From positions 81,777 to 145,776 of the forward strand of contig CAJTPN010000008.1 of assembly GCA_910578185.1 (NCBI GenBank): DNA of 64,000 nt. Direction: 5' to 3'. Positions 60,860 through 64,000 of the stretch are shown one piece after another. The position numbers and the translations under genes were made by a program. Source of the DNA: an uncultured Acetatifactor sp. Lineage in GTDB: Bacteria > Bacillota > Clostridia > Lachnospirales > Lachnospiraceae. Positions within the stretch are counted from its first letter, which is position 1. Each line of letters starts with the position of its first letter. Under the pieces are notes generated by a model. It did no database searches and was not told the DNA's origin. It saw only the letters and a list, made by a program, of their open reading frames with translations.

Positions 60860-63142
60860 TTACAAAACCTTACCCTTGTTCAGTTTTCCCATATCTACGT
60901 CCAGAAATCCACTCTCCCTGCAGGGCCGAAGCAACAGATATCCTCCTGCGATTATAAGTCCGAAGGCCGTCAAAGTGCCAGGTACATTTCCATATCCCCC
61001 AAACAGGCTGCCCAACTGATAAATAATCAGAGACACCACATAGGCGAATGTACACTGATAACCAATGGCAAACCAAGTCCACTTTGCACTGTTCATCTCC
61101 CTTCTGATGGCGCCGATTGCAGCAAAGCAGGGTGCGCAAAGTAAATTAAAGGCGAGGAAAGAATAGGCCGCAGCCTTTGTCATACTGACAAAATCCAACA
61201 CGCCGAACACACCAACCACCTCTTCCTTGGCAACCAGCCCCATGATAGTGGCGATTGCCGCCGCAGCGTCGTCAAAGCCAAGAGGTCTGAATATCCATTT
61301 TATACCGTTTCCCACAATTCCCAACACACTGTCCGATAACTCCATCTCAGTGCCAAAGCCAAACCCGTTTTCCGTCCAGCCAAAGCAAGAGCCTGCCCAT
61401 ATGAAAATGGAAGAAAGCAGAATAATCGTACCTGCCTTTCTGATAAAGGACCATCCTCTTTCCCACATGCTCCGTATCACATTGCCCGCCGTCGGCCAGT
61501 GATACGCCGGCAATTCCATGACAAAAGGCGCGGGATTTCCGGCAAACATCCTGGTCTTCTTTAAAATAATACCTGAGATAACGATGGCGGACACCCCCAG
61601 AAAATAAGCGCTTACAGCAACCAGGCCCGAACCGCCAAACAGCGCAGTGGAGACCAGCGCAATGATAGGCAGTTTGGCGCCGCAGGGAATAAATGTAGTG
61701 GTCATAATTGTCATTTTACGATCCCTGTCATTTTCAATGGTACGGGACGCCATGATTCCGGGAACACCACATCCGCTGCCGATGAGCATGGGAATGAACG
61801 ATTTGCCGGACAGACCAAACTTGCGAAATATTCTGTCCATAATAAATGCCACTCTGGCCATATAACCGCAGGCTTCCAGAAATGCCAGAAAGAAAAACAG
61901 CACAAACATTTGAGGGACAAAACCAAGCACCGCTCCCACTCCTCCAATCATTCCGTCCACAATCAAGCTTAAAAGCCACTCGGAACAGCCTGCTGCCTCC
62001 AACCCTTCTCCGACCAGAGCAGGAATGCCAGGTATCCAGATACCATAATTTGCAGGATTTGGCGCCTCCTCCAGGTTTGATTTCAATTCGTCCGTAAACA
62101 GGACAGTTTCCGCAAATGTTTCACACGCTGCCTCATATTCGGAACTTCCGATCCCAAACAAATGCCATCCGTCCCCAAACACACCATCGTTTGCCCAGTC
62201 GGTAACAATCGTTCCCACCGTTGTCACGGAAATATAATACACGATAAACATCACCGCCACAAAGATTGGCAGCGCCGCCCACCTGTTAGTCACAATACGA
62301 TCAATCCTGTCCGACGCAGTAAGCTGTTTTGACCCGTTTTTACCCCCTCCCGCAAAATAGCACTCCCCCATAATGGAAGTGATATATTCATATCTCTCGT
62401 TCGTAATGATACTCTCGGTATCATCGTCGAACATCTCCTCCAAATACTCTATCTCTTCGACCACCGTCGGCACCCGCTCTATTAAAGCGGCTATTTTGTC
62501 GTCCTTTTCCAGAAGCTTTATGGCAAAAAAACGTTTCTGCACTTCCGGCACATCATCCCCCAGCTTATCTTCCACCTTCCCAAGGACTCTATCCGTCTCA
62601 AGAGAAAATGTATGCACTGGTTTGGACACTGTCTTCTGAGCAGCCAAGGCCACAGCCTCTGCCACCGCTCTCTCAACCCCCGCTCCCTTCAGGGCAGAAA
62701 TCTCCACCACCTTACATCCAAGCCTTTTCGCCAGTTTATCGGTATGTATCACGGCTCCCGATCTTTCCACCACATCCATCATATTCACTGCCATCACCAC
62801 AGGAATCCCAAGCTCCATAAGCTGTGTGGACAGGTACAAATTCCTCTCAAGATTAGTGCCGTCCACAATGTTAATAATGACATCGGGTCTTTCATTGATC
62901 AGATAATTCCTTGTCACCACTTCTTCCAGCGTATAGGGCGACAGAGAATAAATTCCGGGCAAATCCATGATGATAACCTCCATGGCGTCCCTTTGCAAAA
63001 GGGATTTTTTCAACCTTCCCTCCTTTTTCTCCACCGTCACGCCAGGCCAGTTGCCCACAAACTGATTGGAGCCTGTCAAAGCGTTAAACAACGTTGTCTT
63101 ACCACAGTTCGGATTTCCTGCCAATGCAATTTTTACTGACAT
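60860..63142 (-). CDS. feoB: Ferrous iron transporter FeoB
   Basis: 760 residues. N-terminal GTPase: GNPNCGKTTLFN (G1), DLPGIYSL (G3), VNMMD (G4) and a following helical domain (to about 275), then two Gate-type membrane halves with about ten helices, including CGVPGIMASR and the paired GAKLPIIA segment. It imports Fe2+ at the inner membrane. AAGGGAAAG precedes ATG 63142. A DtxR-type box and a terminator separate it from feoA upstream. Confidence 0.96.
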   Translation of the reverse strand: MSVKIALAGNPNCGKTTLFNALTGSNQFVGNWPGVTVEKKEGRLKKSLLQRDAMEVIIMDLPGIYSLSPYTLEEVVTRNYLINERPDVIINIVDGTNLERNLYLSTQLMELGIPVVMAVNMMDVVERSGAVIHTDKLAKRLGCKVVEISALKGAGVERAVAEAVALAAQKTVSKPVHTFSLETDRVLGKVEDKLGDDVPEVQKRFFAIKLLEKDDKIAALIERVPTVVEEIEYLEEMFDDDTESIITNERYEYITSIMGECYFAGGGKNGSKQLTASDRIDRIVTNRWAALPIFVAVMFIVYYISVTTVGTIVTDWANDGVFGDGWHLFGIGSSEYEAACETFAETVLFTDELKSNLEEAPNPANYGIWIPGIPALVGEGLEAAGCSEWLLSLIVDGMIGGVGAVLGFVPQMFVLFFFLAFLEACGYMARVAFIMDRIFRKFGLSGKSFIPMLIGSGCGVPGIMASRTIENDRDRKMTIMTTTFIPCGAKLPIIALVSTALFGGSGLVAVSAYFLGVSAIVISGIILKKTRMFAGNPAPFVMELPAYHWPTAGNVIRSMWERGWSFIRKAGTIILLSSIFIWAGSCFGWTENGFGFGTEMELSDSVLGIVGNGIKWIFRPLGFDDAAAAIATIMGLVAKEEVVGVFGVLDFVSMTKAAAYSFLAFNLLCAPCFAAIGAIRREMNSAKWTWFAIGYQCTFAYVVSLIIYQLGSLFGGYGNVPGTLTAFGLIIAGGYLLLRPCRESGFLDVDMGKLNKGKVL

Positions 63143-63281
63143 TTTACTTTCCCTTCTTTCATACTCATTTCAGTTACGCTATTTTGTTCTCAGTGCAGAT
63201 TGCGGAAAATACCCACAATACCGCAATATTTCACTTTTAAAATCATTTTCTCACTCACAAATAAGCTTTTACTTATCTTTG

Positions 63282-63300
63282 TAAGTTTAGACTAACATAT
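63282..63300 (-). promoter_or_regulatory. DtxR-family iron-box candidate upstream of feoB
   Basis: The 19-bp site with core GTTAGTCTAAAC matches 14 of 19 positions of the DtxR/IdeR consensus, with TTAG-N-CTAA intact. It lies between the feoA terminator and feoB. A nearby inverted repeat, ACAAATAAG with CTTATCTTTGT (about 63257-63281), may be a second site or hairpin. Confidence 0.5.
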
Positions 63301-63306
63301 GATTTT

Positions 63307-63334
63307 AAAAAAATGCCTTAAAGAAAATAAGGCA
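63307..63334 (-). terminator. Intrinsic terminator between feoA and feoB
   Basis: TGCCTTA with TAAGGCA (7 bp, 63314-63320 and 63328-63334) followed by seven U residues (63307-63313) on the minus strand, 10 bp after the feoA stop codon. Confidence 0.8.
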
Positions 63335-63343
63335 AAAATCCAG

Positions 63344-63565
63344 TCATTCCACCTCGATCATTTCCGCGTCTATTTTTCGCAGAGACAGCTCGTATCCTCT
63401 CACCGTAATCTCCACAGGATCGCCAAAGGGAGCCACCTTCCGCACATATATCTCCACTCCTTTCGTGATCCCCATATCCATGATACGCCTCTTTACCGGC
63501 CCTTCGCCGGACAATCTTTTTACCCTTACTCTCTGCCCGCAGGCAATATCCTTTAATGTAACCAT
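63344..63565 (-). CDS. feoA: FeoA domain protein (second copy)
   Basis: 73 residues, a complete SH3-like FeoA domain: DIACGQRVRVKRL, then RRIMDMGITKGVEIYV and a final IRGYELSLRK-type strand. FeoA proteins bind or regulate FeoB in Fe2+ uptake. It follows the first FeoA gene by 82 bp and precedes feoB. Confidence 0.92.
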   Translation of the reverse strand: MVTLKDIACGQRVRVKRLSGEGPVKRRIMDMGITKGVEIYVRKVAPFGDPVEITVRGYELSLRKIDAEMIEVE

Positions 63566-63647
63566 AGCCCTTCCGCTCCTTTTTGACTTTTTATTTTCTG
63601 TCTTTTGGCCTGCCTTCCTGATTTCCCAAACTTCTTATCTTTCTCCT

Positions 63648-63857
63648 TTACACAATAATTCTGTTGGCCATATCCTTCCCTATGGCAACCCTGGACTCTT
63701 TTATGTTGACGATAATATTTCCTCCTGCCTGGGAGATAACGGTAACTGTACTTCCCACCACAAATCCCAAATTTTCAAGAAATTTTCTGGTTTCCTCTTT
63801 TCCCCCCACTTTTTTGATAATATTGCGTTCTCCCATATGAACCATTGACAGCGGCAT
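63648..63857 (-). CDS. feoA: FeoA domain protein (first copy)
   Basis: 69 residues. The FeoA core reads RKFLENLGFVVGSTVTVI followed by GGNIIVNIKESRVAIGKDMA. AGGAGG lies 8 nt before ATG 63857, next to a G-rich repeat array on the coding strand. Tandem FeoA genes before feoB are common in Clostridia. Confidence 0.92.
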   Translation of the reverse strand: MPLSMVHMGERNIIKKVGGKEETRKFLENLGFVVGSTVTVISQAGGNIIVNIKESRVAIGKDMANRIIV

Positions 63858-63884
63858 ATCCTTATCCTCCTATTCCTATCCAAT

Positions 63885-64000
63885 CCCAGTCCCAGTCCCA
63901 GTCCCAGTCCCAGTCCCAGTCCCAGTCCCAGTCCCAAGCCCCAGTCCCAAGCCCCAGTCCCAAGCCCAAGCCCAAGCCCAAGCCCAAGCCCAAGCCCAAG
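63885..64000 (-). repeat. G-rich hexamer array (GGGACT / GGGCTT) upstream of feoA
   Basis: Eight perfect CCCAGT units (63885-63932), then mixed CCCAAG and CCCCAGT units, then six or more CCCAAG units to the window edge (64000). Read on the coding (minus) strand this is GGGCTT then GGGACT repeats, ending 27 bp before ATG 63857. Every unit holds a GGG run, so a G-quadruplex is possible in DNA or mRNA. The array continues beyond the window. Confidence 0.95.

Noticed and set aside
63701..63937. Frame encoding a (Gly-Leu)n tract
   Set aside because: It arises from the hexamer array read through and overlaps feoA in another frame; no ribosome binding site.
63885..64000. CRISPR array
   Set aside because: The hexamers are contiguous without spacers.

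Overview
The window looks like chromosomal DNA of a Gram-positive anaerobe of the Clostridia, most likely Lachnospiraceae. The reasons are strong AGGAGG ribosome binding sites, a tryptophan T-box leader, a Clostridia-type threonine/lysine block with a PheB-like ACT protein, several soluble or membrane chemotaxis receptors, a sensory [FeFe]-hydrogenase, gut-type glycosidases (GH115, GH35, GH3) and a CtpE-like P-type ATPase. I see no phage, no intact insertion sequence, no CRISPR array and no tRNA or rRNA gene. Nearly all genes lie on the minus strand; the exceptions are at 2475, 13805 and 52695.

Layout from left to right: (i) 1-2253, a truncated secreted carbohydrate-binding protein and a DUF624/YesL membrane protein of a sugar-uptake locus; (ii) 2475-9802, an envelope/exopolysaccharide-like group (DUF4832-type protein, membrane-anchored deacetylase-like protein, large polytopic membrane protein, FG-GAP/VCBS propeller protein); (iii) 9929-21520, a DUF4132 - SWIM - VWA - DUF5682 - MoxR cluster equivalent in content to the enterobacterial yehI/yehLMPQ genes, with two small extra proteins; (iv) 21676-26707, cardiolipin synthase, an alpha/beta hydrolase, and trpBA under a T-box; (v) 26865-39331, two chemotaxis receptors flanking GH115, GH35, a DUF1266-DUF2185 protein and a GH3 enzyme; (vi) 39758-44285, aspartokinase, iPGM-like homoserine kinase, homoserine dehydrogenase and an ACT protein; (vii) 44521-49278, a hydrogenase-chemoreceptor fusion with a diguanylate cyclase, then glyA; (viii) 49398-59732, P-type ATPase, diacylglycerol kinase, glycosyltransferase, SfsA-MutY fusion, 5'-nucleotidase, DUF1653 protein, a LexA-boxed exported protein and TatD; (ix) 59756-60850, a small AT-rich island with gene debris and hairpins; (x) 60860-64000, feoA-feoA-feoB iron uptake preceded by a G-rich hexamer array.

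The most unusual signals are: the poorly understood MoxR/VWA/SWIM/DUF5682/DUF4132 machine with two added small proteins; a cytoplasmic [FeFe]-hydrogenase-like H-cluster domain fused to a methyl-accepting signalling domain; an in-frame SfsA-MutY fusion; direct-repeat-bounded palindromic leaders placed just upstream of an ACTGGAATAGGAGG-type ribosome binding site at unrelated genes, with a related G-rich (GGGACT)n/(GGGCTT)n array upstream of feoA; and a small exported protein with two LexA-type boxes in its promoter.

All product calls come from reading translated motifs and from recall of families; no database search was possible.
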